DNA from: Micromonospora matsumotoense
GTDB taxonomy: Bacteria > Actinomycetota > Actinomycetes > Mycobacteriales > Micromonosporaceae
Reading direction: 5' to 3'
NCBI RefSeq assembly: GCF_900091525.1
Contig: NZ_FMCU01000008.1
Location: 62,001-126,000, forward strand
Length of the DNA: 64,000 bases
The position numbers and the translations under genes were made by a program. Shown one piece after another: positions 1-7,814 of the stretch. How positions within the stretch are numbered: position 1 is the stretch's first letter; each line of letters opens with the position of its first letter. The notes under the pieces are model-generated. The model had not been told where the DNA came from. It did no database searches and saw only the letters and a program-made list of their open reading frames with translations.

Positions 1-513
1 GGCAACGTCGAGCTTCCGCTGCGGCACAAGAAGCTCTCCCGCGCCGACCGGGACACCCTGGTCGCCGACGCGCTCGACGCGGTGGGCCTGGCGCACGCCG
101 CCCGCAGCCACCCCTGGCAGCTCTCCGGCGGGATGCAGCAGCGGGTGGCGATCGCCCGGGCCCTCGCCTACCAGCCCGAGGTGCTGATCATGGACGAGCC
201 GTTCGCCGCGGTGGACGCGCAGACCCGGGCCGACCTGGAGGACCTGGTCCGTGAGCTGCACGCCCGTCGCCGGATCTCGGTCCTGTTCGTCACCCACGAC
301 ATCGACGAGTCGGTCTACCTCGGCCAGCGGGTCCTGGTGTTGTCCCAGTCGCCGACCCGGGTCCGGGAGGATCTCGCGATCGATCTGCCGGCGGAACGCG
401 ACCAGATCAGCACCCGCGCCCTGCCCCGCTTCACCCACCTGCGCACGCACGTCTACGGCGAGATCCAGCGGGCCAAGCGCGGGCAGAATGTGGCCGCGCG
501 GCCCGCGCCGTGA
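1..513 (+). CDS. ABC transporter ATP-binding protein, nitrate/sulfonate/taurine type (5' end missing)
   Basis: The window opens inside this gene and 170 C-terminal residues remain. The ABC signature LSGGMQQRVAIARALA is followed by Walker B in VLIMDEPFAAVD and by the switch histidine in LFVTHDIDESV. Walker A lies before the window. The MQQR signature and DEPFAAVD sequence are typical of SsuB/TauB/NrtD-type ATPases, which power import of sulfonates, nitrate, thiamine precursors or aromatic acids with a TauA/NMT1-like binding protein and a TauC-like permease. Those partners would be upstream. A PaaX regulator begins 36 bases downstream and may control this transporter. The family is secure; the substrate is not visible. 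Confidence 0.9.
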   Translation, partial: GNVELPLRHKKLSRADRDTLVADALDAVGLAHAARSHPWQLSGGMQQRVAIARALAYQPEVLIMDEPFAAVDAQTRADLEDLVRELHARRRISVLFVTHDIDESVYLGQRVLVLSQSPTRVREDLAIDLPAERDQISTRALPRFTHLRTHVYGEIQRAKRGQNVAARPAP

Positions 514-549
514 CCGCGCCGGGCGACACACCCGTCGGAGGGGATGACT

Positions 550-1434
550 GTGGGTAGGCGTCAGCCGAAGCAACTGGTGCTGGCCTTCTTCGGCGAGCAC
601 GTCGTCGACGGCGACACCGGGCCGATCCGGGCGAGTGTGCTGATCACCGTGCTGGAGGGTGCGGGGGTGGCCGCCCCGGCGACCCGGGCCACCCTCGACC
701 GGCTCGTCCGCAGCGGCGTCCTCGCCCGGGGCCGCAGCGGCCGGGAGACCCTGTTCTCGCTGACCGAGCACGGGGCGGCGGTGCTGCGTGAGGCGACGTA
801 CCGGGTGCGCGGGCCGAGGCCGTTCGACCCGCAGGGCAGCGGGTGGACCCTGGTCACCTTCTCTATCCCGGAGGGGCAGCGGACGCTGCGGCACCGGCTG
901 CGCTCCACCCTCACCTGGGAGGGCTTCGCGCCGATCCGCGACGGGCTCTGGCTGGCACCCGGCGAGGTCGACCTGGCCGGGTCGTTGGAGCCGCTGCGGC
1001 AGGACCTCGCGCCGCACGCCGTGGTCGCCTTCCACGCCCGTGAACTCGCCGGCTTCCCGATCGGCGAGAGCGTCCGCGCCGCGTGGGACATCGAGGCGAT
1101 CCGGCGCGAGCACCTCGCGTTCATCGAGGAGTGGGCCGAGCCGGCCACGCCGACGGCGGCGAGCGCCCTGACCGTGCGGACGATGCTGGTGGCGGACTGG
1201 CTCGCGCTGTTGCGGGCCGACCCGAGGCTGCCGGCCGAGTTCATGGACGCGCAGTGGCCGGCCGCCCGGTCGGTGCAGACCTACCGTCAGGCACACCGGA
1301 GGCTGGCCGAGGCGTCCGCGGCGGAGTTCGCCGCGCTCGTCGCGGCCCGGCCCACGGTCAGCCGGCGAAACGCGCCCGCAACTCGGCCTTCCGCACCTTC
1401 CCCGACGCGGTCCGCGGCAACTCGTCCACGATGA
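550..1434 (+). CDS. PaaX-family transcriptional regulator
   Basis: This is a GntR-like winged-helix regulator of the PaaX family, whose founder represses phenylacetate catabolism in response to phenylacetyl-CoA. The N-terminus (residues about 5-85) has the PaaX_N layout, with a LVLAFFGEHV opening and an HTH through RATLDRLVRSGVLARGRSGR. The rest fits PaaX_C, including GWTLVTFSIPEGQR. I chose GTG at 550 because GGAGGGG at 537-543 is 6 bases away; ATG at 544 would touch that site. The last 77 bases overlap the convergent acyl-CoA ligase gene, and the final 20 or so residues are low-complexity Arg/Ala/Pro/Thr. With an acyl-CoA ligase, a hydratase and an SDR next door, a CoA-thioester effector is a reasonable inference. 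Confidence 0.88.
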   Translation: MGRRQPKQLVLAFFGEHVVDGDTGPIRASVLITVLEGAGVAAPATRATLDRLVRSGVLARGRSGRETLFSLTEHGAAVLREATYRVRGPRPFDPQGSGWTLVTFSIPEGQRTLRHRLRSTLTWEGFAPIRDGLWLAPGEVDLAGSLEPLRQDLAPHAVVAFHARELAGFPIGESVRAAWDIEAIRREHLAFIEEWAEPATPTAASALTVRTMLVADWLALLRADPRLPAEFMDAQWPAARSVQTYRQAHRRLAEASAAEFAALVAARPTVSRRNAPATRPSAPSPTRSAATRPR

Positions 1435-2884
1435 CCACGTTCTTGGGCAGCTTGTAGCGGGCGATCCTGCCGTCCAGGTGTGCCCGCACGGCGTCGGTGT
1501 CCACGGCCGCCCCCTCCCGTACGGTCACGATCGCCCACGGCACCTCACCCCAGCGGTCGTCGGGCACCCCGATCACGGCTGCCGAGACGACTCCGTCGAT
1601 CTCGCCGAGCAGCAGTTCGAGTTCGGCCGGGTAGATGTTCTCACCGCCCGAGATGATCATGTCCTTGAGCCGGCCGGAAACGTAGAGGTAGCCGTCGGCG
1701 TCCAGGCGCCCCAGGTCGCCGGAACGGAACCACCCGTCGACCGTGAACGCCTCGGCGGTCGCCGCCGGCAGACCGTGGTAGCCGGGGAAGACGTTGGGCC
1801 CGGCCACCTCGATCTGACCGATCTCACCGGCCGGCAGCACCACCCCGGCCGGGTCGGTGATCCGCACGTCGGTGAAGAAGTGCGGCAGGCCGACGCTGCC
1901 CTGCTTGGCCCTCGTCATCGCCGGGGGCAGCGCGGTCGCCCCCGGCGCCGCCTCGGTCATGCCGTACCCCTGGGAGAACGACAGACCCCGTTCCTCGTAC
2001 GCGTGCAGGATGCGGGCCGGCACCGCGGAGCCGCCGCAGGTGAGCTTCGCCAGGGTCGACAGGTCGGTCGAGGGCCAGTCGGGATGGTCGGCCATCAACT
2101 GGTACGTGGTCGGCACGCCGCTGAGCATGGTGACCCCGTGCCGGGCGATCTGGGCGAGCGCCCGACCCGGCTCGAAGCCCTTCTCGACGACCATCGTGGC
2201 GCCCTTGAGGATGACGGGCAGCGCCCCCATCCCCAGCGAGGCGACGTGGAACAGCGGCGAGATCATCAGCGCCACGTCGGTCGAGACGACGTCGTAGTCG
2301 ACCACACAGTTGAGGGCGACCCAGGTGAGGTTGCCGTGGGTCAGCACGGCACCCTTGGCCCGGCCGGTCGTGCCCGAGGTGTAGACGATCGCCGCCGGGT
2401 CCTGCGGGCCGATGTCGACCTGACCGGTGCACCCGGGCTCGACGGTCCGGGTCAGGTGGGCCAGCCCCGGCCGGTCCGGGGTGCCCTCGCCGGTGACGAC
2501 GACGTGCGGGGGCCGGGCGGCCGGCAGGGCGGCGGCCACCGGCGTCGCGAAGTCCGGGTCGTGGATCAGCACCCGGGCGGCGCAGTCCGCCAGGACGTAG
2601 CCGACCTCGGGGGGTGCGAGCCGGGTGTTCACCGGCACGAAGACGGCACCGACCTGTGCCGCCCCGAACATCACCTGAAGGAACTCCGGACTGTTCTCAC
2701 CCAGGTAGGCGACGGCGTCGCCGGCCCCGACCCCGTGCTCCCGCAGCACCGCCGACACCCGGTCCACGGCGTCGGCGAACTGCGCGTACGTCACGGTCGC
2801 GCCCGCGCCGTGGATGAGGGCGATCTTGTCCGGGGACCTGAGCCGACGCCGGGCCACCCAGGCGCCGATTCCGTGCTGGTGCAT
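1358..2884 (-). CDS. Class I adenylate-forming acyl-CoA ligase (fatty- or aromatic-acid CoA ligase)
   Basis: The 508-residue enzyme should activate a carboxylic acid to its acyl-AMP and then to the CoA thioester. The AMP-binding P-loop YTSGTTGRAKGAVLTH lies near residue 170, GYGMTEAAPG near 300, the DGWFRSGDLGRLDADGYL hinge region near 390, and the catalytic lysine in RTASGKVRK near the C-terminus. Length is normal for FadD13/MenE-like ligases. The ATG at 2884 follows a perfect AGGAGG seven bases upstream. It is the last gene of a four-gene minus-strand unit (SDR, amidohydrolase, MaoC hydratase, ligase), which suggests CoA-dependent breakdown of an aromatic or branched acid. The exact substrate is unknown. 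Confidence 0.92.
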   Translation of the reverse strand: MHQHGIGAWVARRRLRSPDKIALIHGAGATVTYAQFADAVDRVSAVLREHGVGAGDAVAYLGENSPEFLQVMFGAAQVGAVFVPVNTRLAPPEVGYVLADCAARVLIHDPDFATPVAAALPAARPPHVVVTGEGTPDRPGLAHLTRTVEPGCTGQVDIGPQDPAAIVYTSGTTGRAKGAVLTHGNLTWVALNCVVDYDVVSTDVALMISPLFHVASLGMGALPVILKGATMVVEKGFEPGRALAQIARHGVTMLSGVPTTYQLMADHPDWPSTDLSTLAKLTCGGSAVPARILHAYEERGLSFSQGYGMTEAAPGATALPPAMTRAKQGSVGLPHFFTDVRITDPAGVVLPAGEIGQIEVAGPNVFPGYHGLPAATAEAFTVDGWFRSGDLGRLDADGYLYVSGRLKDMIISGGENIYPAELELLLGEIDGVVSAAVIGVPDDRWGEVPWAIVTVREGAAVDTDAVRAHLDGRIARYKLPKNVVIVDELPRTASGKVRKAELRARFAG

Positions 2885-2928
2885 CAGCAGCCTCCTGGTG
2901 GTGGGGGTGGTGGGCCACCCGGCCCGGC

Positions 2929-3381
2929 TCAGGCGTGGAAGCGGTACAACCCGCGCGCGACGACCGCCGGCTTGGTCGCCCCCTCGATCTCGATGGTCTG
3001 GTCGACGGTGAGCTGGTAGCCGCCCCGGACCTCGACCACCTCGGCGACGGTGGCCCGCATCCGCACCCGCGCCCCGACCGCCACCGGCGCGGGGAACCGC
3101 ACCCGGTCGAGGCCGTAGTTCACCTTGGTGGACACGCCCTTGACCTCCAGCAGTTCGGTCCAGAACGGCACCGCCAGGGACAGGGTGAGGAAGCCGTGCG
3201 CGACCGGCGCGCCGAACGGGCCGGCCTTCGCCCGTTCCGGATCGACGTGGATCCACTGGTGGTCGTCCGTGGCGTCGGCGAACAGGTTCACCTGGTCCTG
3301 GGTGACCGTCCGGTATCCGGTGTGTCCCAGATCGGTGCCGGCGAGGTCGGCGAGTTGCTCGTAGGTGATGGTCGTCGTCAT
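2929..3381 (-). CDS. MaoC-like (R)-specific enoyl-CoA hydratase/dehydratase
   Basis: This 150-residue single hot-dog protein carries the hydratase-2 motif ATDDHQWIHVDPERA (Asp and His of the catalytic dyad) followed by GPFGAPVAHGFLTLSL, the hallmark of MaoC dehydratases. Family members add water across 2-enoyl-CoA. The ATG at 3381 overlaps the amidohydrolase stop by four bases (ATGA), implying translational coupling. The acyl-CoA ligase follows after 44 bases. Hydratase, SDR dehydrogenase and ligase together resemble a partial beta-oxidation set. The tail VARGLYRFHA is also typical of the family. Confidence 0.92.
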   Translation of the reverse strand: MTTTITYEQLADLAGTDLGHTGYRTVTQDQVNLFADATDDHQWIHVDPERAKAGPFGAPVAHGFLTLSLAVPFWTELLEVKGVSTKVNYGLDRVRFPAPVAVGARVRMRATVAEVVEVRGGYQLTVDQTIEIEGATKPAVVARGLYRFHA

Positions 3382-4280
3382 GGCGCTTCCTCTCGTCGTT
3401 CCCGAGCGAGGCCCAGCAGGCGGGCCGCGTTGTCCTTGAGGATCCCCGGGAGCACGTCCGGTCTGAGGTCCGTGGCCGCCACGTCGCGCAGCCACCGCTC
3501 GGGGGTGAGCAGCGGGTAGTCGGTGCCGAAGAGCACCCGGCGCTTGAGCACGGAGTTGGCGTGGCGCACCAGCTCGGCCGGGAAGTACTTCGGGCTCCAG
3601 CCGGACAGGTCGATCCAGGTGTTGGGCTTGTGCGTGGCCACCGACAGCGCCTCGTCCTGCCAGGGCACCGACGGGTGGGCCATGACGATCTGCAGGTCGG
3701 GGAAGTCGGCCGCGACCGGGTCGAGCAGCATCGGGTTGGACAGGCCGAGCCGCAGGCCGTAGCCGCCGGGCAGGCCCGCGCCGATGCCGGTCTGCCCGGT
3801 GTGGAAGATCACCGGGAGCCCGGCCCGCGCGATCAGGGCCCACAGCGGCGCGTACTCGTCGTGGCTGGGGTCGAAGCCCTGCACGGTGGGGTGGAACTTG
3901 AAGCCGCGTACCCCCTCCTGCTCGATCAGCCGGGCGGCCAGGTCGAGGGCCGCCCCGCCGGTGCGTGGGTCGACCGACCCGAAGGGGATGAGGACGTCGG
4001 CGTGGTCGGCCGCGGCGCGGGCGATATCGACGCTGGACAGCGGCGGGTGCTTCAGTTGGGTGCCCGCGTCCACGGTGAAGACGACGGCGGCCATGTCGCG
4101 CTCGCGGTAGTAGCGCGCCACCGCGTCGACGGCGGGCCGGGGACCGTCCGTCCGGAAGTACTTCGACACGGCCGCCACCAGCGGTGCGGGCAGCGAGGCG
4201 TGACCGTGGTCGTCGACCTCGATGTGCACGTGCATGTCGATCGCGGTGACGGCGTCGAGGTCGATCGCGGGCCGGTACAT
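3378..4280 (-). CDS. Amidohydrolase-family protein (amidohydrolase_2/ACMSD-like)
   Basis: This 300-residue metal-dependent TIM-barrel hydrolase or decarboxylase belongs to the COG2159 type. Metal and active-site positions are visible: the HxH pair in DMHVHIEVDD near the N-terminus, His in FKFHPTVQGFDPSHDEY, VIFHTGQTG, IVMAHPSVPW, and the late Asp in VLFGTDYPLLTPERWL. Relatives include aminocarboxymuconate-semialdehyde decarboxylase, gamma-resorcylate decarboxylase and aromatic ring-cleavage hydrolases. Placed between an SDR and a MaoC hydratase, with an acyl-CoA ligase last, it most likely removes CO2 or cleaves a C-C bond in an aromatic or alicyclic pathway. The substrate cannot be read from sequence. 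Confidence 0.88.
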   Translation of the reverse strand: MYRPAIDLDAVTAIDMHVHIEVDDHGHASLPAPLVAAVSKYFRTDGPRPAVDAVARYYRERDMAAVVFTVDAGTQLKHPPLSSVDIARAAADHADVLIPFGSVDPRTGGAALDLAARLIEQEGVRGFKFHPTVQGFDPSHDEYAPLWALIARAGLPVIFHTGQTGIGAGLPGGYGLRLGLSNPMLLDPVAADFPDLQIVMAHPSVPWQDEALSVATHKPNTWIDLSGWSPKYFPAELVRHANSVLKRRVLFGTDYPLLTPERWLRDVAATDLRPDVLPGILKDNAARLLGLARERREEAP

Positions 4281-4359
4281 GGGTGGCAGCCTCCGTCAGG
4301 CGGGTCCGATCCGGCGGGTCGGGCGGACGGTCTCGTCGATCAGGTGCCGGTCGGCCGGG

Positions 4360-5286
4360 TCAGGGGGTCGCCGGCTGGAACCGGACGGGGAGTTCCGGGA
4401 AGCGCTCACCGACGCTCTGCGCGGCCCCGTCGAACGTCGTCGGCCAGGCCTCCCGCAACGCGTCGTAGGTCCAGCCGCCCTCGCGGTACGCGGTCAACGC
4501 CGCCTCCGGGTGGGTCCAGATCTGGAGGCGGTCACCCCCCACCCCGAGCACCTGCCCGGTCACCTGGGCCGCCGCGTCGGAGGCGAGGAACGCGACCAGA
4601 CCGGCCACGTCGGCGGCGGTGCCGAACCCGAGGTCGTGCCGGAAGAACGCGGGCATCGGTTCGCCGTCCGCCTCGGCCCGCACCGCCGCGGCGAAGTAGG
4701 GGACGGTGGCGGTCATCGCGGTGGCGGCGACCGGGACGACGGTGTTGGCGGTGATGCCGGCCCGCTTCAACTCCAGCGCCCAGGTCCGGACCATGCCGAC
4801 GATGCCGGCCTTGGCCGCCGCGTAGTTGGTCTGGCCGAAGGTGCCCCGCTGACCGGTGGGTGAACCGATGCAGATGATCCGTCCGCCGCCGCCGGCCTGC
4901 CGCATGTGCTGCACCGCCTCGCGTACGCAGGTGAACGTGCCGCGCAGGTGCACGTCGACGACAGTGTCGAAGTCGTCGTCGGTCATCTTCCACAACACGG
5001 TGTCGCGCAGGACACCGGCGTTGGTGACGAGGATGTCCAGCCGGCCGAAGTGCGCGACCGCTGTGCTGACGAGTTCCTTGGCGGTCTCGGTCGGGCCGAC
5101 GGGTGCGGTCACCGCGACGGCCCGGCCGCCGGACGCCTCGATCGCCGCCACCGCGTCGGCCGTGGCGCGCGCGTCGATGTCGTTGACCACGACGGAGGCG
5201 CCCCGCCGCGCCAACTCCCGGGCGTAGGCCAGGCCGAGGCCGCGTCCGGACCCGGTGACGATGGCGACTTTGCCGTCCAGTGACAT
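4360..5286 (-). CDS. Short-chain dehydrogenase/reductase (FabG/multifunctional-enzyme-2-like)
   Basis: The 308-residue oxidoreductase has the NAD(P) motif TGSGRGLGLAYARELARRG at residues 10-28, NNAG-like VTNAGVLRD, and the YxxxK catalytic pair in TNYAAAKAGIVGM preceded by a serine in CIGSPTGQRG. VVVNDIDA at the end of beta-2 suggests NAD(H) preference. It is longer than typical FabG, with about 60 extra C-terminal residues containing a proline- and tryptophan-rich segment, as in the dehydrogenase part of peroxisomal MFE-2-like proteins. Start ATG 5286 is preceded by AAAGGGAG. It is first in the operon and divergent from the marR gene across an 82-base spacer. Confidence 0.9.
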   Translation of the reverse strand: MSLDGKVAIVTGSGRGLGLAYARELARRGASVVVNDIDARATADAVAAIEASGGRAVAVTAPVGPTETAKELVSTAVAHFGRLDILVTNAGVLRDTVLWKMTDDDFDTVVDVHLRGTFTCVREAVQHMRQAGGGGRIICIGSPTGQRGTFGQTNYAAAKAGIVGMVRTWALELKRAGITANTVVPVAATAMTATVPYFAAAVRAEADGEPMPAFFRHDLGFGTAADVAGLVAFLASDAAAQVTGQVLGVGGDRLQIWTHPEAALTAYREGGWTYDALREAWPTTFDGAAQSVGERFPELPVRFQPATP

Positions 5287-5368
5287 GGGCACTCCCTTTC
5301 GTCGATGCGATCTGAGCACGAACCGTTGAGAATGTCAATTATTCAGGAACCTTGCTACCATCGTCGCC
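5287..5368. promoter_or_regulatory. Divergent promoter/operator between the SDR operon and marR
   Basis: On the minus strand a perfect TTGACA (-35) is followed 17 bases later by TCAGAT, a weak -10, directing the SDR operon. The same segment holds the imperfect inverted repeat GAAT-7 bases-ATTC at about 5329-5343, overlapping this -35. That is where a MarR-type repressor encoded next door would be expected to sit. The promoter call is moderate and the operator is inference. Confidence 0.4.
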
Positions 5369-5836
5369 ATGGCCCCCGCCGAACGGACCCGGTCGACCGG
5401 ACGCGACCGGCTGCGGGACAGCGTGCTCGCCGGCGACCTGAGCTTCCTGCTGGCCCGCGCCAACGCGCGCGCGCTCGCGGCGGCGAACACCGCCCTCGCC
5501 CCGCACGGCCTGAAGGCCCGTTCCTACTCGGTGCTCGCCCTGGCCGCCGACGAGGTCCGCCCGACCCAGCGGGAACTCGCCGAGTTCCTGCACCTCGACC
5601 CCAGCCAGGTCGTCGCCCTCATCGACGGGCTGGAGCAGCGCCACCTGGTCGAGCGGCACGCCGACCCCGCCGACCGCCGGGCGAACGTCCTCGTCGCCAC
5701 CGAGGCCGGGCGGGCCCTGTTCGCCCGCGCCCAGGACGCCGTCCGCGCCGTGGGGCTCGACTCGCTGGCCAGCATGACGCCCCGGGACCACGAGCGGCTG
5801 GCCCACCTGCTGCGGCTGCTGGCCTTCCCCGACTGA
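5369..5836 (+). CDS. MarR-family transcriptional regulator
   Basis: This 155-residue winged-helix regulator shows the MarR core: PTQRELAEFLHLDPSQVVAL as helix-turn-helix and HADPADRRANVLVATEAG as the wing with its conserved DxRxxxxxLT-like segment. MarR proteins usually bind as dimers to the intergenic region of divergent catabolic genes and release it when they bind an aromatic or CoA-linked ligand. It faces the SDR/amidohydrolase/MaoC/ligase operon, the obvious target. It ends 26 bases before the convergent iclR gene. Confidence 0.93.
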   Translation: MAPAERTRSTGRDRLRDSVLAGDLSFLLARANARALAAANTALAPHGLKARSYSVLALAADEVRPTQRELAEFLHLDPSQVVALIDGLEQRHLVERHADPADRRANVLVATEAGRALFARAQDAVRAVGLDSLASMTPRDHERLAHLLRLLAFPD

Positions 5837-5862
5837 CCACCACGACCGCGCCCACCCGGTGG

Positions 5863-6615
5863 TCACCGGTGCGCGCCGCCCAGCGCCCGGGACAGCACCC
5901 GGCCCGCAGCCTGCACCAGCGGGGCCAGCGCCACCGGGTCCGCCCGGTCGTGGGCGACCACCAACGACAGCGCCGCCACCACCCCCTCCGGGGCACGGAT
6001 CGGCGCGGCCACCGACAGCGCGTCCAGGGTGACCTGACGGTCGCTGACCGCGTACCCCACCCGGCGCACCTCGGCGAGACAACGGCGCAGCCGCCCCGGG
6101 TCGGTGACGGTCAGGTCGGTGTACCGCTCCAACGGCGCGGCCAACACCCGCTCCTGCACCCCGACCGGCGCGTGGGCGAGCAGGACCAGTCCGACGCCGG
6201 TGGCGTGCAGGGCGAAGCGGCCACCCACCCGGGTCAGCACCGGCACCGCGTGCCGCCCGGCGATCCGTTCGATGAAGACGAGTTCGAGATCCTGCCGGAC
6301 GGCGAGCTGCACGTTCTCGTGGGTCACCTCGTACAGGTCCTCCATCACCGGGAGGGCCACCTCCCGCAACCCCAGCCCCCGCGGTGCCAGCGAACCCACC
6401 TCCCACAACCGCAGGCCGATCCGGTACCGCCCGTCGACGCCGCGCTCCAGCGCCCCCCAGGCGAGCAGTTCGGCCGCCCTGCGGTGCACGGTGGACAGCG
6501 GCAACCCGGCGCGACGGGCCAGCTCGCTCAGCGTCAGGGCCGGGCTCGCCGGGCTGAACGCGTCGAGCAGCGCCAGCACCCTGCTGGTCACCGACCGTCC
6601 CGGTTGCCCACGCAT
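5863..6615 (-). CDS. IclR-family transcriptional regulator
   Basis: The 250-residue protein has an N-terminal winged helix (LTLSELARRAGLPLSTVHRR at about residues 28-47) and a C-terminal GAF-like effector domain with the IclR landmarks GRHAVPVLTRVGG and VAAPIRAPEGVVAALSLV. IclR regulators in actinomycetes commonly control aromatic degradation operons in response to intermediates. It lies 30 bases downstream of the ferredoxin reductase gene on the same strand and is probably the last gene of the Rieske oxygenase operon, so it likely regulates its own operon. Confidence 0.93.
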   Translation of the reverse strand: MRGQPGRSVTSRVLALLDAFSPASPALTLSELARRAGLPLSTVHRRAAELLAWGALERGVDGRYRIGLRLWEVGSLAPRGLGLREVALPVMEDLYEVTHENVQLAVRQDLELVFIERIAGRHAVPVLTRVGGRFALHATGVGLVLLAHAPVGVQERVLAAPLERYTDLTVTDPGRLRRCLAEVRRVGYAVSDRQVTLDALSVAAPIRAPEGVVAALSLVVAHDRADPVALAPLVQAAGRVLSRALGGAHR

Positions 6616-6645
6616 CCCGCCATCCTCCCCGCCCGCGCCGGCCGG

Positions 6646-7599
6646 TCACAGCTCCAGGACGAGCCGCGGCGTCCGGGCCCGGGAGACACAGATCATTATG
6701 GTGTCCCCGGCGGCCCGCTCCTGCGCGGTGAGCAGGCTGTCGCGGTGCTCCGGCACCCCGGCGAGCACCGGGGTCTCGCAGGTGCCGCAGGTGCCCTCCC
6801 GACAGGACGACAGGACCGGCACCCCGGCCTCCTCCACCGCCCGCAGGATCGGGATGCCCGGCGGCACGGTCACCGTCCGCCCGGAGAGCGCCAGTTCGAC
6901 CTCGATCGCCGTCTCCGGCTCCCCCGTGTCGCCCCGAGGGGCGAACCGCTCGACGTGCAGTCGGCCGGGCGGCCAGTCGGCACAGTGTTCCTCCACCGCC
7001 CGGACCAGGGATTCCGGGCCGCAGCAGTAGACGAGGCCGTCGCCGGGCCGGCCCAGCAACCCGGCCAGGTCGAGCAGCCCGGTCTCGTCCTGCGGACAGA
7101 GGCGCACCCGGTCGCCGTACCGCTCCCGCAGGGGCGTGGCGAAGGCCATGGTGGCGCGGCTGCGTCCCCCGTACGCCAGTCGCCAGTCGGCGTCGGCGGC
7201 GTCGGCCGCAGCGACCATCGGGTGGATCGGGGTGATCCCGATGCCGCCGGCCACGAAGAGGTACCGCCGGGCCGCGACCAGCGGGAAGGTGTTGCGGGGC
7301 CCGTGCACCCGGACGGTGACCCCGACAGTGAGCCGCCCGTGCGCCCACCGGGAGCCGCCGCGCCCGTCCGGTTCACGCTGCACCGCGATCCGCAGCACGG
7401 ACCGGTCCGCCGGGTCGCCGCAGAGGGAGTACTGGCGGACCAGCCCCGGGCCCAGCGCCAGGTCGACGTGCGCGCCCGGGCTCCACCCGGGCAGGTCACC
7501 ACCGTCGGGGCGGGCCAGGCTGAGTGCGACGACCTCCGCCGCCACCTGTTCCCGGGCCACCACCGTCAACTCCGTCCCGGCCAGCTCGTCGCCGGTCAC
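6646..7599 (-). CDS. Phthalate-dioxygenase-reductase-type oxidoreductase (VanB-like, FMN/NAD/2Fe-2S)
   Basis: This 317-residue electron-transfer partner should pass electrons from NAD(P)H to the Rieske oxygenase encoded two genes upstream. Order of domains: flavin-binding barrel with RQYSLCGDP (RxYS motif), a nucleotide-binding domain beginning FVAGGIGITPIHPM and including VYCCGPESL, and a C-terminal plant-type ferredoxin whose cluster ligands are in SCREGTCGTCETPV plus a last Cys in MICVSRA. The N-to-C order flavin-NAD-ferredoxin is that of VanB/PobB reductases. GTG 7599 overlaps the stop of the preceding small gene (GTGA), supporting this start. Confidence 0.92.
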   Translation of the reverse strand: MTGDELAGTELTVVAREQVAAEVVALSLARPDGGDLPGWSPGAHVDLALGPGLVRQYSLCGDPADRSVLRIAVQREPDGRGGSRWAHGRLTVGVTVRVHGPRNTFPLVAARRYLFVAGGIGITPIHPMVAAADAADADWRLAYGGRSRATMAFATPLRERYGDRVRLCPQDETGLLDLAGLLGRPGDGLVYCCGPESLVRAVEEHCADWPPGRLHVERFAPRGDTGEPETAIEVELALSGRTVTVPPGIPILRAVEEAGVPVLSSCREGTCGTCETPVLAGVPEHRDSLLTAQERAAGDTIMICVSRARTPRLVLEL

Positions 7600-7814
7600 G
7601 CCGGCACCGCCAGCCGGTCGGGCGGCCCGGCCGGCGGCACGGCCGCCGCCGCGTGGCCCTGCGGGTGGCCGAGCAGCCACTCCCACAACGCCACCGGCTC
7701 GTCGGCGAGGCGCTCCGCGCCACAGTGGCAGGTCCCGCGCAGGATGTCGGTGCCCGGCACCCAGTGCACCCGGTAGACCCGGTCGCCGCTGCGCCCGCCG
7801 GCCCGGGAGGTCAC
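7596..7814 (-). CDS. Small conserved-looking protein between Rieske oxygenase and its reductase
   Basis: A 72-residue protein of unknown function. It is real by architecture: its ATG overlaps the Rieske stop (ATGA at 7811-7814) and its stop overlaps the reductase start (GTGA at 7596-7599). The middle carries a short Cys-His-Cys cluster, GTCHCGAERLADEPVALW, which could bind metal, and a Trp-rich segment WEWLLGHPQGH. The C-terminus is Ala/Pro-rich. Position between the two redox partners suggests an accessory role in assembly or electron transfer, but nothing in the sequence proves it. Confidence 0.7.
   Translation of the reverse strand: MTSRAGGRSGDRVYRVHWVPGTDILRGTCHCGAERLADEPVALWEWLLGHPQGHAAAAVPPAGPPDRLAVPA

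Noticed and set aside
5305..7776. An 823-codon plus-strand frame over marR, iclR and the reductase
   Set aside because: It conflicts with three recognisable genes and has a low-complexity, proline-rich translation.
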